Below, piece after piece: positions 10,376 through 21,504 of a stretch of 64,000 nt of DNA (position 1 is the first letter of the stretch; the number at the start of each line of letters is the position of its first letter). The stretch is from Bubalus kerabau (taxonomy: Eukaryota > Chordata > Mammalia > Artiodactyla > Bovidae). The stretch covers positions 61,388,501-61,452,500 of the forward strand of contig NC_073628.1 in NCBI RefSeq assembly GCF_029407905.1. Direction: 5' to 3'. The translations under genes were made by a program, and so were the position numbers. Under the pieces are notes generated by a model. That model searched no databases. It saw nothing but the letters and a program-made list of their open reading frames with translations, and was not told the origin of the DNA.

Positions 10376-11044
10376 GCAGCTGTGAGACTTGTACTACACA
10401 AGGATTCATGACCTCTGAAGGAGAAGATGTCAATCCATAGCCAGAGACCAGGCTTGACCACGTGGAGTGTTTTGTATAATGGAGTTACATTAAAGTATAA
10501 AAGAGAGAGAAAGCTTCTGACATAGACATCTGAAGGGGGCAGAAGGAATGCCTGCTTGTTAGTTTTCAGTAAGGAGTTATATAAGCTTTCAATTGGTTAT
10601 TAACAATAAATCAAAAGAATATCTCAAGGTTGTGAAGATATTACAAGACCCACTACCACAATATACAGTCTAAGATAACAGGGTTAGTCAGAAGGTTCTT
10701 AAGAAGGAGAAACATGTACTCCTCATTGGACACATTGTTGCTATATAATCGTTGGTACAAAGTTTAAGGAAAATCATACCCTTCAGCAAGATGAGTTGTT
10801 TTGCTGTGTGATGATTAGCACTGGGCTTCAAGAAAAAAAAAATGTAATGAAGAGGAAGGAACATAGGAAAAATAATAGAAAAAAAGGTTGCCCTTTTCTC
10901 CTTCTCCTCTAGGTATCTGGACTGCTTTCTCCTCCTAGAGGGTCCTGGACTCTTTATCAACCTACGTTAAGAATTAATTCTCTCATTCCCCTCTTTGAGG
11001 CTGCCAATGGAAAAGGGGTGTGGCTCTCATTCTATAGCTACTTG
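10376..11044. other. Unassigned DNA, LTR-like in places
   Basis: A stretch with a TATA-like aaagtataaaagagaga near 10493-10509 and a later pyrimidine-rich region near 10890-10945 has the general look of an old LTR. I could not define ends or a partner. No gene seen. Confidence 0.3.
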
Positions 11045-11560
11045 TATGACTAAATGTATGAATTCTGTGAGTGTGGACAGCCACTGACTCAGTAGACATG
11101 CAAACATTCTTTGGAAAATGAAGACTGGGAAAAAAAAAATCATATGATTGATAATAGCTATTTGGGAAGGTAGGATTGAATTCAGTCATGGGTCTCTGTC
11201 ATGGAAAGCTGGCATGCAATTTAGTGTTTCCTTTTTCCCCTTGGTTAAATTATCATTAGTTAAAATTCAGAAGCTCTGTATCATTTCTTTCCTGGTCCTC
11301 TTCTTTGCTCTCCTTCATCCAGCAAAGAGGATGATTCACTGGCAGTTCAGTCCATAGTTGCTAACCTCCCACATGCATACACTCTATCCCATGTCCCCAT
11401 CAAGAAAAACCCCCTGAGGTATTTGTGAGCAGCCTCACCAGTGTCCTGACAGCCACTCTGTGTCCCTCTAGCTGTCCAGGAAAACATGGTGGAGGAACTG
11501 TACCAGGGCTGGACTGAGGAACAGCCTCTGAGCACTCTGAAGGGAAGCTCACCTGTTTTT
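11045..11560 (+). repeat. Direct duplication, copy 1
   Basis: Matches 13085-13790 in the same orientation. Shared runs are gacagccactgactcagt near 11078 and 13119, gggtctct-tca near 11189 and 13393, and cctcaccagtgt(c/t)ct(g/a)acag near 11437 and 13650. Similarity is patchy, perhaps 70 percent, with a central region of poor match. No coding content is evident. Confidence 0.6.
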
Positions 11561-13084
11561 ATCTGGGATAAGACTTACTTCACTTCTTTTTTATTCAGTT
11601 GAATGCAGTTATAGTAATCTGAAAATGTACATTATTCCTGATATATACAATTCTTTGGCAGGGGAGATATTGAGAATAAATTTATTATCAATGCAGGTTG
11701 ATTCAAAAGAACATTTAAAAAAATTATCAGTTACTACTGTTAAAGAGTAGGTTCTTTGCTCGACAGAAGGTTTTCTTCCTTGGAAACCAATTTTGTAATT
11801 GTTGGTCAAATTGAAACTGAGATCTTATGTGAAATAATCCAGCATTATCAACAAGGGTTCCTCTCTGTTTTCTTTTGGGGCCATTGACTTAAAGAGTTTT
11901 AGTTTTCTGAGGACAGAAAATCAGATAACAGATGATTTAGTTCAGAGAATACAAATTACTAATACCCTCACACTGTTTTATTCTATCTAATTACAGGTGC
12001 ATGGTTCAGCCAAAGAGAATTCTAAATATTGACGGATCATCACTCTGCTCACCAACAATCTAACTGATGATGGTGGGGCTCTTTGCCAACTCTGGTTGGA
12101 GAGGAGTCCTGAATTTGGGTTCCTCTAGGTGGTGAGGGATGCGGGGTACAGAGAAAGAGATTACTCTCCCAGGAAAAACTGATTTCTACATTCTAGTGCC
12201 TCCTGAAGCAGTTGTATCATTTAGATGGTGTAGGATTGTGTGAAAGAGGGTGTTTGGAAGTGAGCATGTGTTGAACCCACACAGTGTGATGGTGAATCTG
12301 CCTGTCTATTTCCTCAGGAGATATTTACTCTTAGACAATAAAGCTGTCAATTTTCTTTGTAAAAAGATTCATCACCACTGCACACTCTCTGTTCATTCCC
12401 TCTCGTGCCTTCAACATAGCTCTTCCCCAGGTTTGGTTCATGTTCCCATTAGTCAGCTTGAGATGGTGCAGAGATCTATGTTCTCAGCTCTTGATCTCCT
12501 GATTGGAAAAACCAAGCTAAAAACCCAGAGATGGGTCTGAGTCGGGGTGTGCTGGGCCCCTGACCTGCCCATACCAGTCAAGAATCCTCAGCCATGGATC
12601 ACGGGGACCCTGCTCCCTGTTCATGTCTGGAAGTACTGTCAAATGCAGAGTTGCAGATCCCACCTATCATTATAAGGTGGCCTCTGTGGTCACAGAACCC
12701 AGGGCAGCTATTGTGGGCACTAACAGCCGACTTTAGCACAATCATTGGTGTGAAAGTCACCTTGGGACCCTCATCCTCCTGTCAGCTCATAGAGAGTTCT
12801 GTAGCTTCATGTAGACAATACAGGTCACATCCGTCAGTGCAGGTGTCAGAGCTTAAACTAGGCACAAACAGATAAGAATCAGAAAGACGTGTCATTGTAT
12901 TGTGTAACATTACCATAAGCCTTTCAATTAATAAATCCCTGAGGCATGTACACAAGGGATAGTGGCAACTAAGAACTCAAAGTAAAACTTGATTATTAGC
13001 CTGGTGACCATGACTCATGCTCAAAATCTCTTATCTGGCTGGTTTAGAGACAGTCAATGCATACTCTATGCTATCTATAATCAA
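11561..13084. other. Unrecognised unique DNA
   Basis: No transposon or gene recognised. Open frames 12250-12540 (96 codons, plus) and 12594-12875 (93 codons, plus) have no recognisable domain and no continuation. The block has moderate GC around 12540-12830. It could hold a decayed gene segment, but I cannot support any family. Confidence 0.4.
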
Positions 13085-13790
13085 CTGTCCCACTGATTGC
13101 ATGGCCCCTGTGAAATAGACAGCCACTGACTCAGTGAACATGAACACACTGTATAGAAAACAAATATTTATAGAAAAATAAGATGTTATTCATAGTGGCT
13201 GTATCTAAATGATAGAAATTCAGTGTTATCAAATCTTGTATATTTTATTTTCAGTCTTCTAACAGAGTTTATTTTTAACCAAGTACAAAGTCTCATAGAA
13301 AACAAGATGAGTAGAGTAGCAGCAACTGTGGATTCTGGAGGAAGAGTGATCTGTGAAAAATAAAGGCATTCAAAATAAGCAGGTGAAGTCATGGGTCTCT
13401 TTCACTGAACAGTGCACACATTTTAGAGTTTTCCCATTTTAGACTGAATATTTCCTTTTTATTAGGTTCTTCTTAGCTAGAAAACCAAAGCTGTGTTTTA
13501 ATTTCCTTCCATCTGTCCTTTAATTTCCTTCCTCCCCCAAAGAGCATGGATGAACACAAGTTCAGTCTATGCTTCTTAACCTCCCTTATCCATATGCACC
13601 ACCCCATGTCCACACAAAGAAAACCTCCTGGATGAATCCTGAGAAGCCTCACCAGTGTTCTAACAGTTACTCTGTGTCTGTCTAAATTTCACCAAGGACC
13701 TGTCAGTCAACCCACCTCATGACAAGACTCCATGTGTCTCCAAGGCAAGTTTATTTATTTTTTTTTTTTCTGGTCTGAGACAGAAATATT
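13085..13790 (+). repeat. Direct duplication, copy 2
   Basis: Partner of 11045-11560, about 2.0-2.2 kb downstream and in the same orientation. It ends near a T-rich run (13753-13769) that is also loosely present after copy 1 (11585-11592). Confidence 0.6.
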
Positions 13791-14761
13791 GTTTCCTTTC
13801 TTTTTTAGTAGAATTAAGTTATGAATCTTTGAAGGTGTTCGTTTCAGATAGAGATGATTTCCTTGGCTAAGACAAAGTGGAGTGAGAGACTTATTACCAA
13901 CTCATGATGCCTCAATCCACAGGATATTGAAATTGTTAACATCTATTACACCCTGTAGAGTACAGAATTCTCTCTCCTGCGGCAAGATTCCCTCTAAGAA
14001 AATTCTGCAATTTCCAACCCAAGTGGTCTTGGGAGTTCCATCCTCCAGGCAAAGGTCTTGCCTGTCATCCTGAGAATGTGTGTGCTGATCTTGCTGGGTT
14101 CCCTGGACTCCACCACTGCTCCTCATTAGGTTCTCTACTGTCACCAAATGAACCAAAGATTGTGCATCTATGTGATCTTATCCTCATAGCATCTTCTCTT
14201 CTGTACTTGTAGGTGGCTCTTTCAGAATATGAAATTGGTGTGTGTTCTAGAATCATTCTCTTTGGGAGAAAAACTTTGTAGATGAGAAAGTTGGAGCTTT
14301 CTCTCTGGTTTTAGTGTAGAGACCAAACCAATTCCAAATTCCTGCTGGGAATGAGTATAGGGGCCCCGGTGATAGAAAATAAATTATAAGTAAAATAATG
14401 TGGCCGATTACTGTAGTTCCAGGAAGAAGCTATATTATGGTTAACAGTGTAGGTTTGTGTCCATGGGACTGGGTTTATCTCTATGTATAATGAATAGTGT
14501 GATTCTTTGTGTGTGTGTGAATTTTTTGTGTTTTGTTTTCTTCGGTATTTGTCACCCTAAACATCATTGTTACTGGTGTCAACTTCCCCCGCAAAATTCC
14601 CATCACCACGCACCATGAATGAGTGTATATATAAAATTGATGTATACACATTCACAGTATGCATTGATTTTATACCAAGTGAACATCCTTTAACTTGGAA
14701 GACAAATCTCATCACTAACCAGGAAAATGTTTACAAGATCCTTTTTAATTTTTCTTAACTT
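13791..14761. other. Unrecognised DNA
   Basis: No gene or assignable repeat. There is a short TG run near 14510-14519. Overlapping short frames on both strands (13882-14073 plus, 13902-14156 minus) look like chance. Confidence 0.4.
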
Positions 14762-14930
14762 TTTAATTGGCTCTGCTGGGTCTTCACTGATGCACGGCCT
14801 TTTCTCTACTCATGAAGAGCGAGGCCATCTCTGAGTTGTGGTGCCCAGGCTTCTCACTGTGGTGGATTCTTTGTTGCACAGCACAGGTTTTAAGGCTCTC
14901 AGGCTTCCCTAGTTTTGGCATCACTCTGCC
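14762..14930 (-). mobile_element. Probable CHR-type cetartiodactyl SINE, partial
   Basis: Antisense segment with ttggctctgctgggtcttca, then cttctcactgtggtggattc, tgttgcacagcacaggtttt and ctctcaggcttccctagt. This is the order seen in CHR SINEs, where the consensus has a cttcattg-gggcttctc block and a repeated agttgtggc block. It is older than the Bov-tA copies nearby. Confidence 0.6.
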
Positions 14931-15215
14931 AAGTCCCTCATTCAAACTCTTTTCTATTAGAGCCTCAGAATGAATTCTCCCCTCTCACCCAAGGCCCCCA
15001 GTGCTGGGGAGTTTCTTTCCTTCTGCAGGGAGCCCCCAATGGTACCCACATGCCATACCCAGTTCTAGAGGAGTCTGAGAAAGGAGTAGCCTCCAGGCAT
15101 GGATGGGGAAAGTTCACTCCAGCTTTCCCTCTTAAGCTTTGAAATGTCCAGTCTGTCCTATTTATTTCATGTACTCTGTTGTTCAGCACATCTCTAAAAC
15201 TTTTCCATTCTGAAA
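14931..15215. other. Unassigned DNA
   Basis: Frames on both strands (14915-15142 plus and 14965-15189 minus) mirror each other. No domain is recognised. Confidence 0.4.
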
Positions 15216-16860
15216 CTAAGATTTTATAATAACTGAATAGACATTCCCTGTGTCAACCTCCTCCCAGCTCTTGAGACCACCCTTCTACTCTCTGTGACTT
15301 TTCCTTTAGATACTTCAGGTAAATGGAACTGTGCAGTATTTGTCTTCCGTTGACTAGCTTATTTCACTCTTATCAGTGTACTCCAGCTTCATCCGTATTG
15401 CTGCAGATGACAGGATTTCCTTCTTTTTAAAACACTGAATTACATCCCAGTGTATGTATACACCACATTTTCTTCATTGATTTATCTGCCCATGGACACT
15501 AGGCAGTTTTTCTATCTTGGTTGTGTAAAATGCAGCAATGAATATGAGATTGTAGATATTTCCTGGACATTCTAATTTATTTCCTCTGGACATTAACTCA
15601 AACGAGTGATTCCTGGTTTTTATGATAGTTCTCTTTATAATTTTTTGAGGGACTTCCCTCATTCCTACCAACGGGCACAAAAATTCCATTTCTCTACTTT
15701 GTTGCTGTTATTTTCTTTTTATTGTATACATCCTGAAAGGTGATATTTCCTTTTGACTTGGTTTCCACTTCATTGATACTTAGTGATGTTGAGTACCATT
15801 TCTATATATAATGATCACTTCTCTGTCTTCTATGAAGAAATGTCTATTGAAGCTTTTTACACATTTTTTAAAGTCATTTATTTGCATGTTGTTCTTTCAA
15901 AGTTGAGTTGCAGTAGTTGCTTATATATTCTGGATATTGGACCCTATTCAGATAAAAAGTTTGCAGATATTCTCATTCTACAGGTTGCCTTTTTATTATG
16001 TTGATTGATGAGAAGACCATCCTTTAATCATTTAGTAATTTTAGAATTTTGGCAAAGATCATTTGGCCACACATATGTCAATTTATTTGAGATTCCCTTC
16101 TTACTGTTCATTGGTCTCTGCTTGTTTTGTTGCCTGTAGAATACTGTTTTGATTGATGTAGCATTCTTATGTGTTTTGCATTCAGGAAGCATGAAGTCAC
16201 CATTGTTGCTCTTTGCTCTCAAGATTGTTTTTTCTTTTGAGTTTCTTTTGGGTTCCATAAGTATTTTTTTTTTAATTTTATTTTATTTTTAAACTTTACA
16301 TAATTGTATTAGTTTTGCCAAATATCAAAATGAATCCGCCACAGGTATACATGTGTTCCCCATCCTGAGCCCTCCTCCCTCCTCCCTCCCCATTCCATCC
16401 CTCTGGGTCGTCCCAGTGCACCAGCCACAAGCATCCAGTATGGTGCATCGAACCTGGACTGGCAACTCATTTCATACATGATATTTTACATGTTTCAATG
16501 CCATTCTCCCAAATCTTCCCACCCTCTCCCTCTCTCTCTGAGTCCATAAGACTGTTCTATACATCAGTGTCTCTTTTGCTGTCTCGTACACAGGGTTATT
16601 GTTACCATCTTTCTAAATTCCAGGTTCCATAAGTATTAATATTTTTTATTGTTTTTCCATTTCTATAAAAATGACATGGGACTTTGTGAGTGGTTACAAT
16701 ATTTATGTGCATCTCGTTTAGGAATATAGTAAGGTCAATAACACTAAATATTCCAGTCTATGAGTATGGTATGTCATAGCAATTACTTGTCTCTTCTTTC
16801 TTTCAACAGTGTCCTGTGGTTTTCCGTGCAAAAATCTTTCACTTCCTAAGGAGCCTTTTG
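15216..16860 (-). mobile_element. Old L1 (L1M-type), split by younger L1
   Basis: Antisense L1 covering the ORF2 C-terminal region. Blocks in order include cagcttcatccgtattgctgc, tgaattacatcccagtgtatgtat, ggatattggaccctattcaga, caggttgcctttttattatg, ttggtctctgcttgttttgttgcc and, after the insertion, the block around gggactttgtgagtggttac. No open frame survives. A young L1 3' end (16266-16622) is inserted and the old element resumes at 16623 with the duplicated target. Confidence 0.85.
16266..16622 (-). mobile_element. Young L1 3' end with 15-bp TSD
   Basis: A 357-base antisense L1 3' end. It begins with the T-rich complement of the poly(A) tail, continues through the CT-rich complement of the GGA stretch at about 16365-16395, and stops at a 5' truncation. 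The target duplication ggttccataagtatt is perfect at 16251-16265 and 16623-16637. This proves insertion by target-primed reverse transcription into the old L1. Confidence 0.97.
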
Positions 16861-19244
16861 TGCTGCCTTGCTTGGGTCCTCTAGAGTCAGGGATGGGAAA
16901 GATGGGCTCATGAAGAGAGTGACTGTCCTTCCCTCCTCTCTGTACCTGCTTTCTGGTTACTTGTAGTACAGGAACCCTGGGCCATGCCCTTCACCTCTGC
17001 CTACAAATGAGCTGCCTACTGGGAATTTTCTTTGAATCTGAGTGTACACCTTACTATTGGAGTGTACACAAGCACATTCTAATGCCTGGCTGGGGTTGAA
17101 GAGCTCCAGGTATGCCTACATAAATATGATTATATAGGCCATCAAATCTTCTGCAATAAATTAAAAAAAAATAGGCAGCTTGTCGTCTTTTTCTTATCTT
17201 TGGAGCTCTTAGAGCTGAACTTTCCAGGGTAGTAGCCACTAGATAGATCTGCCTATCTATAGTTAAAATATTTCAAACAATAATTAGCTTGCTATACTAA
17301 AAAAATCACAAAAATCATATAATTTCTTGGTCACACTAGACATATTTCAAGTGTGCCCATAAGGCTGGAATTTCAGCTTTGTAAACCTGAATGTAAGAGC
17401 TATATTGGGCCTGTAGAAGTGTAAGATTGAATGGTGATTCTCTCGGCATCTCTCCAATATGTGAATTTTGCAACTGTGCTCAACATCTTGTTGACAGGCT
17501 CTGACTCCACAAAGCACAGGGGAGGTCTGTGAACCTTGAGGGAAGACGAGGGAGATGCTCTGTGAGCCAGGTGGAGGAGGAGAGATGAATGGATCAACTT
17601 GTACAATAACTGCATTATTGCTCATGGTTGTCTTTCTACAGAATGTATCCTAGAGAGCATTAATGGCAGTGATGTGGACGAGAACACAGGGAGAGGACAA
17701 CTCTCAAGTGGCATTTAGAGGGAGAATGTTCCTGGACCTCTTGGGCTATAGTTTCTTCTTTGGAGATTAAGGAAGTTTAAGAAAAGGAAATATGTATAGA
17801 ACTGTGATGTGTTCTTTTCATATTTTAATGATAGAACTATGTGTCCATGTGCTTTATAGTGCTGTACTTTTTCTTGCTTTTCCATTTAGATATGTCCTTT
17901 CTCACAAGACTATTCTTTCCTTCTCCTTTCTCTGCCAAATATGAAACTTTGGATTCTGAGTAGTTCCTGAGAGTATTATTCACAAGGGACTTTGGCTTCA
18001 TCTTTAAATTCCCCTCTGACAGCTATATCCTGTGGGCACAAAAGTCTCATAGTCACTTGACACTGGAGACCAAGTTCTTGCAGGGAGTGTCGTGAGAAAT
18101 TATCTCTCACTGTTCATTTTCAGGACTTGTGGTGTCCCCTAATGCTTATCCTCACTGTTTTATCATGCAAAGGGTGCTCTCAGCATTGGAGGAGTCAAAT
18201 CATATGTGCTCTGCTGTCCCTACTTGGGCTCAGCCCCTTGAAAGAAACTCATCTCAGCCTCTGCACAGCCCCAAAGGTGATGTGCTGAAGGTGCTTCCGT
18301 ATGAGAGGTCCATGTCCAATTGCCCCTAGACCTTCCATGGCTGCAGTTTCTAGAGTCTGTGAAGGGCTGCTGGGCTTTTTCACACATTTTCTCTCACAGC
18401 CCTGCTCGCCTGGTCTACTGGAACCGACCAGGCTCAAGGCAGCAGGTCCTGGGGTCACTGTTCCTCTCAGAACGCACTGCTCCATCCAAGCAGTCCTGCC
18501 CCTTCTCCCCACACCTCAGGCCTGCCCCAACTGTGTCCTTTCCTTACATCTTCCCAGGCCTCATCCCTCCTAATTTTCCAATCTCAGAGCAAACTGGGCA
18601 GCTACCAGGTTCTTATGGAGGATCCTTTCCACATCATTCTGGTTAAATGAAATTGAACGTTTTTGCCTCTGTCCTCTCTAAGGGTCTGGGAAACTTAAAA
18701 TGTTTCTGTGAGCATTAAGCATCTCCCAGGTAACTAAGGTCACCCTAGGCAATGGGAGAGTCTCTGTTATGGAGAATTTTAAATCTTTCTGTCTCCCAGG
18801 GCTCAACACACTCTCAGATCCATGCCAGGTCCTTCCTGGGAGGGATGGATTGGTTAATTAGATAATGGACTGATTGGAGATTGTGACCATACACCCATGG
18901 TCCTTCTTCCAATGTGACCATGTTGGAAAACTCTAGGGTTGGTGGAGGTTCAAGGAGGAAGGAAAGGAACAATGACTAGAAGAGAGAAATGAGGAAGGAA
19001 ATGGAAAATAAGCAGCAGGAGAAGGAGCAAGAAAGGTCATGGGCAGAGATGCATGGAGACAGTGACCACCTGGAGGAGGAACAGGTTGTCACAGCCTCAT
19101 TCCTGGTCACATGCTGACAAGTTGAGGGTGGCAACAGGATGTTGGAGGTCAGAGACCCATTTTTTTCATTGCAGAGTTGAAACACTGAGGCCCTGGAAGG
19201 TCCTGAAGACAAGGACACCAGGGGTCCCAAGGCCCTGCTCCAAG
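16861..19244. other. Unrecognised, least repeat-dense region
   Basis: About 2.4 kb in which I see no transposon. GC rises after 18100. Frames present: 17347-17625 minus (92 codons, opening with MSNNAVIVQVDPFISPPPP), an overlapping 17400-17615 minus, and 18301-18646 plus in two registers. None has a domain I recognise. If this window contains exons of a host gene or pseudogene, this region and 8.6-13.8 kb are where to look, but nothing here can be named. Confidence 0.4.
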
Positions 19245-20205
19245 GAATACAAGGGTCCCCAGGTCACATCCTGACTTTAAATCTCCCCTTTACTTTCCCA
19301 CAGCCACTCCACATGGCCACTGCTCTCGGACACCAGAAAACTGTATTGCAGATAATGAAGATTCAGAGAAGGAGAACACAAATACGGAGGTCATTTATTT
19401 ATTCTTTCATACCTTTTAAATTTTTTGTCACTTTTTCTGATCCATACACTATTACAACAGTTCCCCATCTTCTCTTTTAATTTTTTTTGTGATTATCTTT
19501 CTGGAGGACGAGGTCTCTCGTAGACACTTGGGGTCCTGGGAGCTTATATAAAATCTATGCAATCTGTTTGTAGCCCTCTTACCCCACTTTCTGAGCATCA
19601 CCCAATCTCCTGACTCCAGGTCTGCACCCCTGAACCTGTCACTGTCACCATGATTGATCTGAGCAGGAACTGAGGCTGAAATCAGCATGTCTGGACTCAT
19701 GCAACTAAAGGGTCCCAATGAGGTTTGAACTGCCCTGAGCTACCCTATATAGCTACTTTATTGCCCTGGGACTAGCCTGACTGATCTCTTCCTTCCAGAT
19801 GTCAAAAATCTCCCTGCTAGTTTTCGCAGGGAAAGTTTTTGTGGATGACATCAGTGATGATGAAGAAAAAGGCCAGGAAGACCAAGTGTGAACGTGAGAC
19901 CTGGGGTGAAAAGGTGAGGCAGACGAGGGCCCATGTCTCCATCATGACCCCCATTCACATGTTGGTGCTTCAGAATCACCAGCAAAAACCCTGGGGTTTG
20001 CTGTTCAGTGTGACCACAAAAGTGGAGATAAGAGGGTGGTAACAATCCATGCAGATGAGTGGAGGATGCCCTGAGCACGTCTCCCCAGGGCACAGGTCCC
20101 ATCCACAGATGCCCCCCAGGTTTCTGGGCTGGCTCCTCTGGCAGCTCTTACATTTGCAGGGAGGCTGGGGGTACTGTGGGGCCACAGTCTGCAGGAGTCC
20201 AGGAG
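19245..20205 (-). repeat. Right arm block B' of an old inverted duplication
   Basis: Reverse-complement partner of 9790-10375. The match covers about 19250-19290 and 19740-20205. Between them lies extra sequence (about 19290-19740) that is absent from B, either an insertion here or a deletion there. Confidence 0.8.
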
Positions 20206-20640
20206 CTGCTGTTCCAGCGTGTTCTGTTTGAAGGTCCCACTGGGAGCTTCCTCATCTCCCTCTGCAGGACCCAGCTCTGCCCTCCCAACCCCCCAAAGGC
20301 AGCAGGCAGCATCCCTAGTCCATCACCAGCTACAGAGAGAGGTTGGGGCAGCTCCACCCTCTCCAGTCCTGGGCTCCTGGGAACAGAGTGAAGGAGACAC
20401 AGGAGCCCTGAGCTTGTGCAGGCAGGGGGTCACCTGGAAGCTCTGCATCCCTGTGGGTGCTTGTTGGGACCTGCATTAGGCATTACTGACAAAATGGAGG
20501 AACGGCCCCAGCCCCCCCACCCACCCACACCCCCATTCCACAGGCACAGACCCGGGATGAAGGAGTTAGGCCTTGTAATTCTGACTTGTTTTTTCCTTTC
20601 CTTGGCTGAGTTGACTGAAAAGAAATATTAAGGTGCTTAT
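20206..20640. other. GC-rich unrecognised spacer
   Basis: C-rich sequence between B' and the ERV LTR. Frames on both strands are open for 70-110 codons (20059-20391 and 20219-20479 plus, 20148-20357 minus). That is expected in GC-rich DNA. No domain recognised. Confidence 0.35.
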
Positions 20641-21355
20641 TGTTCTTGAGAGGAACATGAAAAGACACAAAGCCTTCTGCAGCTGTGCTGAGAAAATAAT
20701 TCATAAAGTTAATTATGACATTTGTTTAAGAACTTTTACAAAAGAGTGTTCTAGGATGAGCACATAGGCTGCAGCTTGAGACCATGGGAGGGATTGCTAC
20801 CTGAAGCCTATTTGTGAGGAAAGTGTTTATGGCAAAAGAGTTTGCTAAATTTAGGGCTTAGGAATAAGTAAAATAGTTAGAAGCTAAAGATTTAAGGAAT
20901 GTTGTAATGTTAGCATATTCTACTATAGCTTACAGAGATTAGGGACTTTAGAGATACTATTAGCTAGAAGCCCTTTCTAAGAAATAGTGAGCTTAGGATT
21001 CTAGGGGCAAACAGGACTTAAAAATATAAGAAATAAACTGAGGAATGTGGTATGCAGCCCAGACATTAGCATGAGTTACAGTGTATTCACAAGGACACAT
21101 GAGAAAAAGTAGATAAGAGAATTGCTGAGGAAGGAACTCCTTTTGAGGGGCAACAATAATTTATGGAGACAATAAATCTGGGTCACTGGGAACTGAAAAT
21201 ATCAAACCTCTGACCTAATGCTTTTGTAAAAGTATAAAAGAAAATCTTAAGCTGGAAGTAAACAGGCAGTCCAAAAAAACTGAAAGGCTGCCTCATCGCC
21301 AACACCGTTCATCTCTTCAGGTTGAATCCCTGGGTGCTGGGGCTGGACTCTGTCA
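20641..21355 (+). mobile_element. 5' LTR of an ERVK-type provirus
   Basis: This is called an LTR because it ends in CA three bases before a lysine-tRNA primer site and carries a TATA box (tataaaag, 21233-21240) about 120 bases from its end. The start is placed at tgttcttgag (20641) as the best TG, but it is uncertain by up to about 80 bases. A purine-rich U3 precedes the TATA box. I see no matching 3' LTR in the window, so the age cannot be read from LTR divergence. Confidence 0.7.
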
Positions 21356-21357
21356 AG

Positions 21358-21375
21358 TGGCGCCTGAACAGGGAC
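21358..21375 (+). promoter_or_regulatory. Retroviral primer binding site, tRNA-Lys type
   Basis: The 18 bases tggcgcctgaacagggac match the primer site complementary to the 3' end of tRNA-Lys (the Lys3 type) at 17 of 18 positions, the exception being a C-to-T change. It marks where minus-strand DNA synthesis would start and supports the K class. Confidence 0.9.
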
Positions 21376-21504
21376 ATTGAAGTGTAAGTAATTTGAGATT
21401 GTAATGTGGGATGGTTAGTATTGTACCTGTGGGTGGCCAGCACCCCTCTGCAGTTTAGGCAGGGTGAGGAGGGTACAGAATGAATAAGAATATTCTCTAG
21501 AAGG

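Noticed and set aside
11045..13790. Exons of an immune receptor gene suggested by composition
   Set aside because: Translations in all frames gave no Ig-like or MHC-like motif that I could recognise.
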